DNA of 16,982 bases from Aquitalea sp. (GTDB lineage: Bacteria > Pseudomonadota > Gammaproteobacteria > Burkholderiales > Chromobacteriaceae), in the NCBI GenBank assembly GCA_019232735.1, contig JAFANL010000185.1, forward strand, positions 1 through 16,982, in the 5' to 3' direction. The position numbers were made by a program, and so were the translations under genes. A model generated the notes under the pieces. That model worked only from the letters and a program-made list of their open reading frames with translations. It was not told the DNA's origin and made no database searches. Of the stretch, positions 1-7,611 are shown in pieces (positions within the stretch are counted from its first letter, which is position 1; each line of letters opens with the position of its first letter).

Positions 1-1643
1 TAGATATTGCCACCCTGCGAATTCACTGTCGCACCGGACAACACATAAATACCGGCCTGGGTGCCACTGTAGCTGCTTGTGGTGGCATTGGTCTGCCCGT
101 TGATGACGATATTGCCACCACCGGATTGCAGCGTCACATTGGTACCCAGCAACACCGCAGGGCTGTTGGCATCATAATTGAGTGCATAACCGATGCCGTT
201 TGAGGTGGCCGAGGTGAGCGAGCCACCGGCCCCACCAACCAGGATATTGCCGCCGTTGGAATTAAGATTACCGTTGAGCTTGACGCCACCGGTGGTACCT
301 GCTGCATTGTTAGCCGCGCTGAGTGTGATATTCAGCTTGCCGTTGCTGGCGGCAATGGGGCTGTTGATGGTGATGTTACGTGCAGCCTGCAGAGTGAGGC
401 CGACAGTGGCGCTGCCCGTATCGGTGATGGCACTGTTGACGGTGATGTCGCCGTTGCCGCTGGAACTACCGGCGCTGCCATAAGCCGCAATATCGCTTTG
501 CGTGGTTGCGGTCACGCTGGTGCCACCAGACAGCGTATTGGAAATGGTGGATGCGGCAGCACTGCCTATCGTGTAGTCATAGGGGTCGATCAGCCAGCTA
601 CCGGCCGTGCCTGAGTGTGCTGCGGCATTGACCTGCAAGCCACTCATCGTATTGACCGTGGCCGCCGAGGTTTCAATGGTGCCACCATTGCCGCCATTCG
701 GGGCACTGGCATCCAGTGTGCCACCCGCATTCAGGGTTCCCGTGCTCATGTCGCCCAACAACTGGATCTGGCCTTTTTCGCCGGTGCTCAGGGTTTGCGC
801 CCGAATGACTCCTGTATTGTTGATAACCGAACTGGTCAGTTGGTCAGCAGCCTTGGCAGTCAGCAGCACACTGCCGCCATCGGCCTGAATCGCCCCACCA
901 TTACTCACCAGCGAATCCAGCGCCCCTTTGTTGATGGCCAGCTTGACCGCGCCGCCCATGTCGAGTGTGACATCCTGCGCAGATGCCAACGTGACATTTC
1001 CTTTGTTGGCAGTGATAGTCCCGTCATTCGTCACCTGAGCAGCAATCAGGGCAACGGCTCCGCCATTAGTGGTGGTGATATTGCCTTGGTTGATGACTGC
1101 ACCCTGGCTGCTACCCTGGAAATTGTAATGGCCGCTAGACAACTGCTGGTCTGACAGCCCCAAGGTCGTCGCTACCAGGCCGCTGGTATTGACTTGTGCC
1201 CCTGTTGTAAACAAAACCCCGTTCGGGTTGATCAGGAACACCTGACCATTTGCTTTCAGGCTACCTTGAATGACGGAAACATCCGAACCCAACACGCGGT
1301 TCAGTGCGATGGATGTTGCCGAGGGCTGGATGAACTGAACAGTATTACCAGCGCCGATACTGAATGTTTGCCAGTTGGTTGCCAGCTTTGCAGACGACTG
1401 GTTGATCAGCAGGGCATTGCCTTGCTGAGTGATGTTGCCGGACCCGAGTGTGATTTGCCCTCCGGTAGGCAAGCCTGCTGCCCCAACGCTGCTCGCCCAC
1501 ATGACCGTGCAAAGCACCAGCACGTTGCCGCCCGCACGGGATGCCTTGCCGCGAGCAGACACATTCTCGGCAACAGCAACCATCCCGCACGTCTGAGAAC
1601 TCCAGACGAGCTTGTACACATGATTCAAAGAGGGGCGTCGCAT
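1..1643 (-). CDS. Two-partner-secretion exoprotein (filamentous haemagglutinin-like), N-terminal 547 residues, truncated by window edge
   Basis: Reading the minus strand from ATG at 1643 gives 547 codons without a stop up to base 1, so the 3' part lies outside. The start is preceded by GGGAGA at good spacing. Residues about 7-30 (NHVYKLVWS...) resemble the extended signal peptide region (ESPR) of large type V proteins. A hydrophobic stretch follows with a likely cleavage near VGAA (residues 53-56). Residues about 60-300 look like the TPS/haemagglutination-activity domain: QGN, FIQPS, ALNRV and the hallmark NPNG at 139-142. A WLIDPYDYTI motif at 350-359 is common in this adhesin class. Beyond it the protein is Asn/Gly/Thr/Ser-rich with repeated GGNI turns at 464, 509 and 544, as in a right-handed beta-helix. 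By family, it would be exported by Sec, secreted through a TpsB/ShlB-type porin, and act in adhesion or competition. No TpsB gene is visible here. Family call is firm; function is open. Confidence 0.9.
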   Translation of the reverse strand, partial: MRRPSLNHVYKLVWSSQTCGMVAVAENVSARGKASRAGGNVLVLCTVMWASSVGAAGLPTGGQITLGSGNITQQGNALLINQSSAKLATNWQTFSIGAGNTVQFIQPSATSIALNRVLGSDVSVIQGSLKANGQVFLINPNGVLFTTGAQVNTSGLVATTLGLSDQQLSSGHYNFQGSSQGAVINQGNITTTNGGAVALIAAQVTNDGTITANKGNVTLASAQDVTLDMGGAVKLAINKGALDSLVSNGGAIQADGGSVLLTAKAADQLTSSVINNTGVIRAQTLSTGEKGQIQLLGDMSTGTLNAGGTLDASAPNGGNGGTIETSAATVNTMSGLQVNAAAHSGTAGSWLIDPYDYTIGSAAASTISNTLSGGTSVTATTQSDIAAYGSAGSSSGNGDITVNSAITDTGSATVGLTLQAARNITINSPIAASNGKLNITLSAANNAAGTTGGVKLNGNLNSNGGNILVGGAGGSLTSATSNGIGYALNYDANSPAVLLGTNVTLQSGGGNIVINGQTNATTSSYSGTQAGIYVLSGATVNSQGGNI

Positions 1644-1676
1644 CGCTGTTCTCCCACAACAATTTGTTACCGTTTA

Positions 1677-1682
1677 TTTATA
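1677..1682 (-). promoter_or_regulatory. Candidate -10 element for the TPS exoprotein gene
   Basis: On the minus strand TATAAA lies about 33 nt upstream of the ATG at 1643, the right place for a short-leader promoter. No good -35 hexamer is seen 17 nt further upstream. An 11-bp palindrome AACAATTTGTT (1658-1668) would sit just downstream of the start site. Tentative. Confidence 0.3.
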
Positions 1683-1744
1683 CTAAAGCAATTAAAAATA
1701 GAGCATTTACTTTATGCGTTTCTTTGATTATCAGGCAGTGAAAA

Positions 1745-1760
1745 TGATATTTCAATATCA
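1745..1760. promoter_or_regulatory. Perfect AT-rich palindrome (operator-like) upstream of the TPS gene
   Basis: TGATATT-TC-AATATCA has 7-bp perfect arms and lies about 65 bp upstream of the candidate -10 of the exoprotein gene. A second palindrome, ATGCAA-A-TTGCAT, occurs at 1829-1841. They could bind a dimeric regulator. In a stretch this AT-rich, chance palindromes are also more frequent, so the call is tentative. Confidence 0.3.
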
Positions 1761-2225
1761 AATTATATTTAAAATATTGGCACTATTTATTAGCTTATTT
1801 TGCAATTACCACTGCGATACAACCGACGATGCAAATTGCATAAAGACAAAAAGGCTAAATGTCATTTTTATCCCATAAGTATATTCATGCCAACACTTAG
1901 CTACAGAGCAAGCGAATAGATGCGCCCCTTTATTCGAATAGCCTCATCAGGAAACAACCAGGAGAACCAGCCCCCAAACGGCCTCGCCATTGTGCTGATG
2001 CTGGCAAGGCGTACTAGGGGTAGGAAGATAAGCCTCGTAAAGTGGAACATCCCAGTACCAGTTCTATTTATTATGGAATTGATCTATTTCAAGTCTGGGG
2101 ATCCATAAAACAAATAGCATCTTGCCATGACCGGGAAATTTGATGACAAACGTACGAAAAGGCTGCAGTCCTTATGGCCCTGTACTTTCCCAAGTAAGCC
2201 TCTCATCGGAACAAGGTAGCAGCTC

Positions 2226-4205
2226 ATGTTTTCCACAATCAGGAACCGTCTTGTCTTGTTGATCTTGGTGCCGCTTCTGGTACTAAGCAGCTTTTCGCTC
2301 ATGCTTCTCTGGCAAAACTACAGCCAATATCAAAAAGCCCTGCATACCCGGAAATTAATGGAAGTTGCCATTGCAACCGGCAACCTGATCCACTCCATGC
2401 AGATTGAACGCGGGGCCTCTGCCGGCTTCCTTCAATCCCATGGCAAGAACTTTGCTGACAAACTGCCTGGCATCCGGCAGACCACCGAAACCAAGTTGCA
2501 GGCCTACCAGCAAGTGATGGCCAACAATCACGAGATGGCAGACATAGCAAACATCCAAAATGCAAAAGATGCGCTGCAACATCTGAACGGGATGCGAGAA
2601 CAAATCTCACAGCAAGCCACCTTGCCTGCACAAAGCTCGGCCTATTTCACCCAGACCATTGCGACACTGCTGAAGAGCATTTCAACTATCGGTAAGGAAA
2701 ATGACCAAGCTGATATCGTTCGTCGTCTGCAAGCGTATCTCGATCTGATCCAGGCCAAGGAAAATGCCGGACTCGAACGTGCTTTGTCTCTGCCCGTATT
2801 CATTGCTGACAAAGTGGAATGGCCGCAATACCGTATCATCATGGCAAAGATTGATAGCCAGACCGAGCTGTTGCATCAATTTGAAAGTGTTGCCCAACCA
2901 GAAGAAGTGGCAAGCCTGGAACGGGTGCTGGCAAGTGCGGAGTCCTTGCGAGTGGATCAATTCCGCCGCGTGATGGAAAGCCGATTTGCCCAGGGTGGGT
3001 TCAATGTAGCTGCAGAGCAATGGTTTGACGCCATCACCAGCAAGATTAACGCGCTCTATACCGTTGAACAGCAATTGACAGCCAGTATCGATGCGCAGAC
3101 CCAGGCACAAGAAATCCAGGCATTACGCAACCTGTGGATCGTGATTGCCATTGGTTCAATCACGGTATTGTTTAGTACAGGAACAGGTCTGTGGGTCGGA
3201 CGCAGCATTGGCCGACCCTTGCTGCGTGTTGCCCGCTCCGTGGAAAAAACCGTTGAAACAAGAGATCTGTCTTGCACCGTAAAAACAGATGGCGTGCAGG
3301 AAGCACGGCAAATCGGCAGTGCCTTCAACAAACTGCTGGAAGCGTTCTCACTATTGATTCTGGATGTCCAGAGCTGTGGCAAAGATATGGGTTCGGTTGC
3401 GGAACAGCTTTCTTCCAGCAGCAATCAGGTCAAGCAGAGTGCGTCAGTGCAATCGGAAGCCACCGCTTCGGTAGCGGCCGCAGTAGAAGAAAGTGCAGTC
3501 AGCATGACAGAAATGGCCAGCAGCACCCGCTCCGTAATGGAGCAAGTGCAATGCTCCCGGACTGAAACCGGCCAGGCGCTGATGACCATGAAAGATACCG
3601 TGCAAAAGGTGAGTGAAATCGCCCGGCAGATCGAAGCATCCGGCAAGGATATCCAATTGCTGAGCGCTAGCTCTCAACAAATCGGCGGTATTGTCGATGT
3701 CATCAGGGATATTGCCGATCAGACCAATCTGCTGGCACTGAATGCGGCCATTGAAGCGGCACGTGCCGGAGACATGGGTCGTGGATTTGCCGTGGTTGCT
3801 GACGAAGTGCGTAATCTGGCTGCCCGAACCGGGACCGCCACCGAGGAAATCGCCGGACTGATTCTTGACGTCCAGAAACGAATCAATGCTTCGGTTGCAG
3901 GCATGACTCAGGCGGATAAATTGTCACGACAAAGCCTGAGTTCGGTTAACTCCAGCGAACAGGGTCTGCAACACATTGATGAGGGTTCCCGCCAGGTGTT
4001 GCAGCGTATGCAGGGCATAGCCGCCGCCATTGAGGAACAGGACCACGCCATGCAGGTGATTAGTCAGAATATCGAGCAAATCGCACAAATGACGGATGAA
4101 AACAGTGTTGTTGCCGTACACAACAATACGCAGGCGGAGAAACTCGACCAGTTGGCTGGGCGCCTGTCTTCCACTATCAGTCAGTATCATATCGCAATGG
4201 CCTGA
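2226..4205 (+). CDS. Methyl-accepting chemotaxis protein with NIT sensor domain
   Basis: 659-residue inner-membrane chemoreceptor. TM1 is about residues 7-29. The periplasmic part (about 30-300) has the NIT (nitrate/nitrite-sensing) signature around 56-70, HSMQIERGASAGFLQ, and is mostly helical. TM2 is about 303-325, followed by HAMP (about 326-378) and a cytoplasmic signalling domain. The hairpin tip is at about 490-535 (DIADQTNLLALNAAIEAARAG, then GRGFAVVADEVRNLAART), which contacts CheA/CheW. By family it relays periplasmic ligand binding to flagellar direction control, and NIT domains are predicted to sense nitrate or nitrite. The C-terminus ends QYHIAMA, with no NWETF-like CheR/CheB tether. 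The start has AAGG about 9 nt upstream. The gene is monocistronic, with a terminator directly after it. The ligand is not provable from sequence. Confidence 0.93.
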   Translation: MFSTIRNRLVLLILVPLLVLSSFSLMLLWQNYSQYQKALHTRKLMEVAIATGNLIHSMQIERGASAGFLQSHGKNFADKLPGIRQTTETKLQAYQQVMANNHEMADIANIQNAKDALQHLNGMREQISQQATLPAQSSAYFTQTIATLLKSISTIGKENDQADIVRRLQAYLDLIQAKENAGLERALSLPVFIADKVEWPQYRIIMAKIDSQTELLHQFESVAQPEEVASLERVLASAESLRVDQFRRVMESRFAQGGFNVAAEQWFDAITSKINALYTVEQQLTASIDAQTQAQEIQALRNLWIVIAIGSITVLFSTGTGLWVGRSIGRPLLRVARSVEKTVETRDLSCTVKTDGVQEARQIGSAFNKLLEAFSLLILDVQSCGKDMGSVAEQLSSSSNQVKQSASVQSEATASVAAAVEESAVSMTEMASSTRSVMEQVQCSRTETGQALMTMKDTVQKVSEIARQIEASGKDIQLLSASSQQIGGIVDVIRDIADQTNLLALNAAIEAARAGDMGRGFAVVADEVRNLAARTGTATEEIAGLILDVQKRINASVAGMTQADKLSRQSLSSVNSSEQGLQHIDEGSRQVLQRMQGIAAAIEEQDHAMQVISQNIEQIAQMTDENSVVAVHNNTQAEKLDQLAGRLSSTISQYHIAMA

Positions 4206-4230
4206 CAGAACATTTTCCTGAACGCCCATG

Positions 4231-4263
4231 ACAAAAGCCCGCTTCATTTCGGGCTTTTGTTTT
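4231..4263 (+). terminator. Rho-independent terminator of the chemoreceptor gene
   Basis: Perfect 11-bp stem ACAAAAGCCCG / CGGGCTTTTGT (4231-4241 with 4250-4260), an 8-nt loop and a T-rich tail. It lies 26 nt after the stop codon. Confidence 0.92.
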
Positions 4264-4582
4264 CAGTCTGGGCAGACGACATGGAGCATGCTCAATTTTT
4301 TATTTCAGCCGGGCATAACGCGCCCGCAAACAGGCAGACCAGTTCAGCCGAAAGCCATATCAAGGCCCCGGCCCATTGGCCTGTTAATGTCGGAGGAAAA
4401 TGGCGGTTGCACATTCAGAAGCGGCAACCATAGTATCCAGTCAATGAGATGCGCTGCACCGGGACAGTCCAGTACAGCGTTGCCATGCAACCAGCAAAGC
4501 TCAAGCAAATAGCACACCTCCGCAGTACTTAAGCTAGTAACATCGTGCCCTTATCCAGGGCAACAGCCATTTTGCAACCGAT

Positions 4583-4610
4583 CTTGAAATTTCCCGACTC
4601 TCCGCCATAT
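4583..4610 (+). promoter_or_regulatory. Sigma-32 (RpoH)-like heat-shock promoter candidate for the YccA-like gene
   Basis: CTTGAAA (4583-4589) matches the RpoH -35. After 13 nt comes CGCCATAT (4603-4610), one mismatch from the CCCCATNT -10. The start codon is about 190 nt downstream, so the leader would be long. This is a motif match by eye only. Confidence 0.45.
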
Positions 4611-4710
4611 CCTGCATGACATTCGACCATCGGCATCGTCACCCTGATCTGCCCTGCTCTTTTCCGATCATGCCCGATCGGCATTCAGAACAGTTGGCAT
4701 GCAAGCATTC

Positions 4711-4725
4711 ACAATGAACCATTGT
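4711..4725. promoter_or_regulatory. 15-bp palindrome upstream of the YccA-like gene
   Basis: ACAATG-AAC-CATTGT has 6-bp perfect arms and lies about 25 bp upstream of a TATAAG hexamer (4750-4755). It would be a possible regulator site for a proximal promoter. The -35 of that promoter is poor. Confidence 0.25.
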
Positions 4726-4801
4726 CATTTTTTCATGTCACAATGCAGATATAAGGCTTGGCAACAATAGCCGCAGTTCACATTCATACAGAGAGGGCAG
4801 C

Positions 4802-5491
4802 ATGCAACCAGACCTGCACAACACATACCAGACCAGCACCCTGAGCGGCGCACGCAACAATGTCCTGCGCAATACTTACGGGCTGCTGGGCCTATCCATG
4901 ATTCCCACCATCATGGGCGCACTGATCGGTACGCACTTGAACTTTGCCTTCATGGCAGCCAGCCCCATCGTGGGAATGCTGGCCATCATGGCGGTGTTTT
5001 ATGGTTTGGTATTCGCCATCGAGAAAAACCGCAACAACTCGCTGGGCGTTTTCCTGATGCTGGGCTTTACCTTCATGATGGGCCTGCTACTCGGACCCTT
5101 GCTGCAGTTTGCCCTGCGCTTCAACAACGGTGGCCAACTGATCATGACCGCAGGGGCAGCAACTGCACTGGTGTTCATCGTGATGGCGGGCATTGCCAGC
5201 ACCACCAAGCGTGACTTGTCGGCACTGGGTAGTTTCCTGACGGTCGGCGCCATCGTGCTGATGGTCGCTGTCGTGGCCAATATCTTCCTGCAGATGCCGG
5301 GCGTACAGCTGGCCATTGCCGCCGCATTTGCCCTGTTCAGTTCGCTGATGATTCTGTGGCAGGTGAAGGTGGTGGTTGATGGCGGTGAAACCAGCTATGT
5401 TTCCGCAGCGCTGTCCATCTACATCAGCATCTACAATCTGTTCACCAGCCTGCTGCAACTGCTGCTGGCCTTGAGTGGTGAGCGCGACTGA
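4802..5491 (+). CDS. yccA: Bax inhibitor-1 / YccA family integral membrane protein
   Basis: 229 residues with seven predicted membrane segments at about 24-45, 52-72, 83-104, 113-131, 141-163, 169-190 and 201-223. The sequence follows E. coli YccA closely: VLRNTYGLLGLS near the N-terminus, ANIFLQMPGVQLAI at 159-172 and the hallmark DGGETSYVSAALSIYISIYN at 193-212. E. coli YccA is a substrate and modulator of the FtsH membrane protease, and the wider BI-1 family is linked to calcium leak and stress tolerance. GAGAGGG about 5 nt upstream supports the ATG. The gene is monocistronic, with a candidate heat-shock promoter upstream and a shared terminator downstream, convergent with speA. A role in membrane-protein quality control is inferred by homology. 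Confidence 0.9.
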   Translation: MQPDLHNTYQTSTLSGARNNVLRNTYGLLGLSMIPTIMGALIGTHLNFAFMAASPIVGMLAIMAVFYGLVFAIEKNRNNSLGVFLMLGFTFMMGLLLGPLLQFALRFNNGGQLIMTAGAATALVFIVMAGIASTTKRDLSALGSFLTVGAIVLMVAVVANIFLQMPGVQLAIAAAFALFSSLMILWQVKVVVDGGETSYVSAALSIYISIYNLFTSLLQLLLALSGERD

Positions 5492-5510
5492 CGCCAAGAA
5501 CGTAGCCGAC

Positions 5511-5542
5511 AAAAAAGCGCCTCGATATTGAGGCGCTTTTTT
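5511..5542. terminator. Bidirectional rho-independent terminator between the YccA-like gene and speA
   Basis: Stem GCGCCTC (5517-5523) / GAGGCGC (5530-5536), loop GATATT, flanked by six A on the left and six T on the right. It therefore works as a terminator on both strands. It sits between converging stop codons. Confidence 0.92.
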
Positions 5543-5564
5543 CATGGCGGAACCCCCGCCGATA

Positions 5565-7445
5565 TTACATGGACAGATAAGACGACTGCTTCAGTCCGCG
5601 GCAGAACTCGGCAAAGAACACATTGCGTTCATCACTGCTCAGATCGGCTGCACGCGCCTTCTCCTCATAGCGATTGAGGATTTCCTCCGGCGACAGGTGC
5701 ACATAGCGCAGCATGTCTTCGATGGTGTCATGCTCCTCGACACCAGCAAACTCCAGCTGGCCATTATCGCGCACATACACGTTGACCGAGTCGGTATCAC
5801 CGAACAGATTGTGCATATCCCCCAGAATTTCCTGGTAAGCCCCCACCATGAACACGGCGATCAGGTATTCCTTGCCAGGTGCTACGTCATGCACTGACAT
5901 GCTGGACTCGATACTCTGCTGATCAACGTATTGCTTGACCTTGCCGTCGGAATCGCAGGTCAGGTCCTGCAGCACCGCGCGACGGGTCGGCTGCTCATCC
6001 AGCCGATGTACCGGCATGATGGGCAGGATCTGGTCGATGGCCCAGGTATCCGGCAGGCTCTGGAATACCGAGAAATTGCAGAAATACTTGTCGGCCAGCT
6101 TGTCGGTCAGTTCATCATAAACCTGGCGCTGTGAACGCTGGCTGGCTTGCAGCTGGCGATGCAGACGACGGCACAGTGTGGCGTGCACGTCCTCGGCCAT
6201 GGCCTTTTCCTTCAGCGAGATGCGGCCGGCGGAATAAAGATCGGACACGTCAGAGGCGTAATGGCTGGCACGGTAGTAGATTTCCGTCACCATTTCCTCG
6301 TCGGTCAGTTCCATCAGCTCGAACAGCTTACGCACCGGCTTGGCCAGGGTGCTGATATCAGCCACTTCCGGCACGCTTTCCGGCAGTCGCTCCACATCGG
6401 TCACATTCATGATCAGCACCGCATGGTGCGCGGTCATGGCACGACCGGATTCGGACAGGATGCGCGGATGCGGAATGCCGTTTTCGTCGCAGAACTCGGC
6501 CAGCATCGACACGATGACCTGGGCGTATTCATCCATGTCATAGTTGATGGAGCTGGCATTGCGCGAATGGGTACCGTCGTAATCCACCCCCAGGCCACCA
6601 CCGACATCGACATGGTCAATCGGCAGGCCCAGCGCGCGCAGTTCGGCAAAGTAACGCACAGCTTCGCGGAAGCCGGCGCGGTAGTCACCGATATTGGCAA
6701 TCTGCGAGCCCATGTGGAAGTGCATCAGACGCACGCAGTCGGACATGCCGACACCAGCCAGCTTGTCGGCTGCCGAAATCAGCTGCGCTGCGGACAGGCC
6801 GAATTTACCCTTGTCACCACCGGTATCCGCCCATTTGCTGCTAGCCAGCGAGGACAGCCGCACACGCATGCCCAGCATGGGGCGCACGCCCAGCTTCTGG
6901 CTCTCTTCGATCACCAGCTCGACTTCGGATTCTTTTTCGATGACGATGAAAACCTGATGACCCAGCTTCTGGCCGATCAGCGCCAGTCGAACGAATTCGC
7001 GATCTTTATAGCCATTGCAAATGATGGTGCCGCCCTTGGGAGCCAGCGCCAGCACCGCCATCAGTTCCGGCTTGGAGCCTGCCTCCAGACCGATGGATAC
7101 CTCGCGGGTAGCGATGATGCTTTTTACCACCGCTTCTTGCTGGTTCACCTTGATCGGATAGATGGCGGTATAGCGATTGCCATAATTCTGCGCGGCAATG
7201 GCATTGTCGAAGGCGCGGCACAGCCGGGTGACACGGTCCTGCAGAATATCGGGGAAACGCACCAATAACGGCAGATCCAGACCTTTAGCCGCCAATTGGC
7301 GACTTAATTCATGCAAATCGATACGCGTAGCATGGCGGGTATTGGGCTGCACCTGGATGCAACCATTATCGCCCACGTCAAAATACCCCGCCCCCCAATG
7401 CCGGATGCCATACAGGCTCCGGCTATCAGCCACAGTCCAAGCCAT
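5565..7445 (-). CDS. speA: Biosynthetic arginine decarboxylase
   Basis: 626 residues, usual length for SpeA. It is a PLP enzyme of the alanine-racemase-fold (group IV) decarboxylases converting arginine to agmatine and CO2, the first step of putrescine synthesis from arginine. PLP lysine is K99 in YPIKVNQ. HFHMGSQ is at 242-248, the glycine-rich phosphate loop DVGGGLGVDYDG at 280-291, SESGRAM at 331-337, and the catalytic-cysteine motif TCDSDG at 496-501. I chose ATG at 7445 over an in-frame TTG at 7460 because GAGGGA is correctly spaced for the ATG and would lie inside the longer frame. It has its own promoter (7584-7611) and is separated from upstream puuB by about 415 bp. No agmatinase or agmatine deiminase gene is in the window. 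Confidence 0.97.
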   Translation of the reverse strand: MAWTVADSRSLYGIRHWGAGYFDVGDNGCIQVQPNTRHATRIDLHELSRQLAAKGLDLPLLVRFPDILQDRVTRLCRAFDNAIAAQNYGNRYTAIYPIKVNQQEAVVKSIIATREVSIGLEAGSKPELMAVLALAPKGGTIICNGYKDREFVRLALIGQKLGHQVFIVIEKESEVELVIEESQKLGVRPMLGMRVRLSSLASSKWADTGGDKGKFGLSAAQLISAADKLAGVGMSDCVRLMHFHMGSQIANIGDYRAGFREAVRYFAELRALGLPIDHVDVGGGLGVDYDGTHSRNASSINYDMDEYAQVIVSMLAEFCDENGIPHPRILSESGRAMTAHHAVLIMNVTDVERLPESVPEVADISTLAKPVRKLFELMELTDEEMVTEIYYRASHYASDVSDLYSAGRISLKEKAMAEDVHATLCRRLHRQLQASQRSQRQVYDELTDKLADKYFCNFSVFQSLPDTWAIDQILPIMPVHRLDEQPTRRAVLQDLTCDSDGKVKQYVDQQSIESSMSVHDVAPGKEYLIAVFMVGAYQEILGDMHNLFGDTDSVNVYVRDNGQLEFAGVEEHDTIEDMLRYVHLSPEEILNRYEEKARAADLSSDERNVFFAEFCRGLKQSSYLSM

Positions 7446-7558
7446 GAGATTTTCCCTCAATGATTCGATGGATAACCCCGCTCCTTAGTGCGCGGCTTTC
7501 GGGCTACAAAGCTTTTATGTGGGCCTGGGATGTCGGAGCGAAACAGTCGATTGTCGGT

Positions 7559-7575
7559 GTTTTGCAATGCAAAAC
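7559..7575. promoter_or_regulatory. Perfect 17-bp palindrome over the predicted speA start site (operator candidate)
   Basis: GTTTTGCA-A-TGCAAAAC: 8-bp perfect arms around one base, beginning 9 bp downstream of the speA -10. A dimeric repressor bound here would block transcription initiation. As RNA it could only form a shorter hairpin. Confidence 0.5.
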
Positions 7576-7583
7576 GAGCGCGG

Positions 7584-7611
7584 ATTTTAACAACATCACG
7601 CAGCTTGACAA
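7584..7611 (-). promoter_or_regulatory. Sigma-70 promoter candidate for speA
   Basis: On the minus strand TTGTCA (7606-7611) and TAAAAT (7584-7589) are 16 bp apart, each one mismatch from consensus. The start site would be near 7577, giving a leader of about 130 nt. Confidence 0.6.

Larger units (their letters stand above)
1644..2225. other. Divergent intergenic region, strongly AT-rich in its left half
   Basis: This separates the exoprotein gene (minus) from the chemoreceptor gene (plus). From about 1660 to 1900 the sequence is much more AT-rich than the coding DNA around it, with runs such as AATTATATTTAAAATATT. It carries several palindromes, including TATTCGAATA at 1931-1940. No convincing gene is present: the short open frames lack plausible ribosome sites and recognisable protein features. 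Possible chemoreceptor promoter elements (TTGATC at 2079-2084, CCATAA at 2103-2108) are poor matches. AT-rich DNA upstream of a large adhesin is the kind of target that H-NS/MvaT-type silencers bind; that is inference. Confidence 0.6.
4264..4801. other. Intergenic region upstream of the YccA-like gene
   Basis: About 540 bp without a gene I can support. The one open frame running from the terminator to about 4512 has no ribosome site and low-complexity composition. The region does contain a sigma-32-like promoter (4583-4610), a palindrome ACAATG-AAC-CATTGT (4711-4725) and a TATAAG hexamer (4750-4755) that could be a second, housekeeping -10 close to the gene. Confidence 0.6.

Noticed and set aside
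1920..2108. 62-codon plus-strand frame in the intergenic region before the chemoreceptor
   Set aside because: No ribosome site, no recognisable protein pattern, and odd composition.
2106..2135. Sigma-28 promoter for the chemoreceptor (TAAA followed by GCCATGAC)
   Set aside because: The -10 matches only about half of GCCGATAA, so it is not better than chance in AT-containing DNA.
2130..2225. Possible c-di-GMP (GEMM) riboswitch in the chemoreceptor leader, prompted by GGTAGC just before the gene
   Set aside because: The conserved GEMM core pieces (GCAAA, GNRA tetraloop stem, ACGCAAAGCC) could not be laid out in order; only one short word matches.
4228..4512. 94-codon frame after the chemoreceptor
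   Set aside because: It starts inside the terminator stem, has no ribosome site and no family-like pattern.
6147..7268. Long plus-strand frame (373 codons) opposite speA
   Set aside because: It is the antisense shadow of a well-conserved enzyme, rich in His and Gln as such shadows are, without ribosome site or domain.
7446..7577. Guanidine (ykkC-type) or other riboswitch in the speA leader
   Set aside because: The conserved ACGR loops of the mini-ykkC hairpins are not present in paired form; no other class fits by eye.
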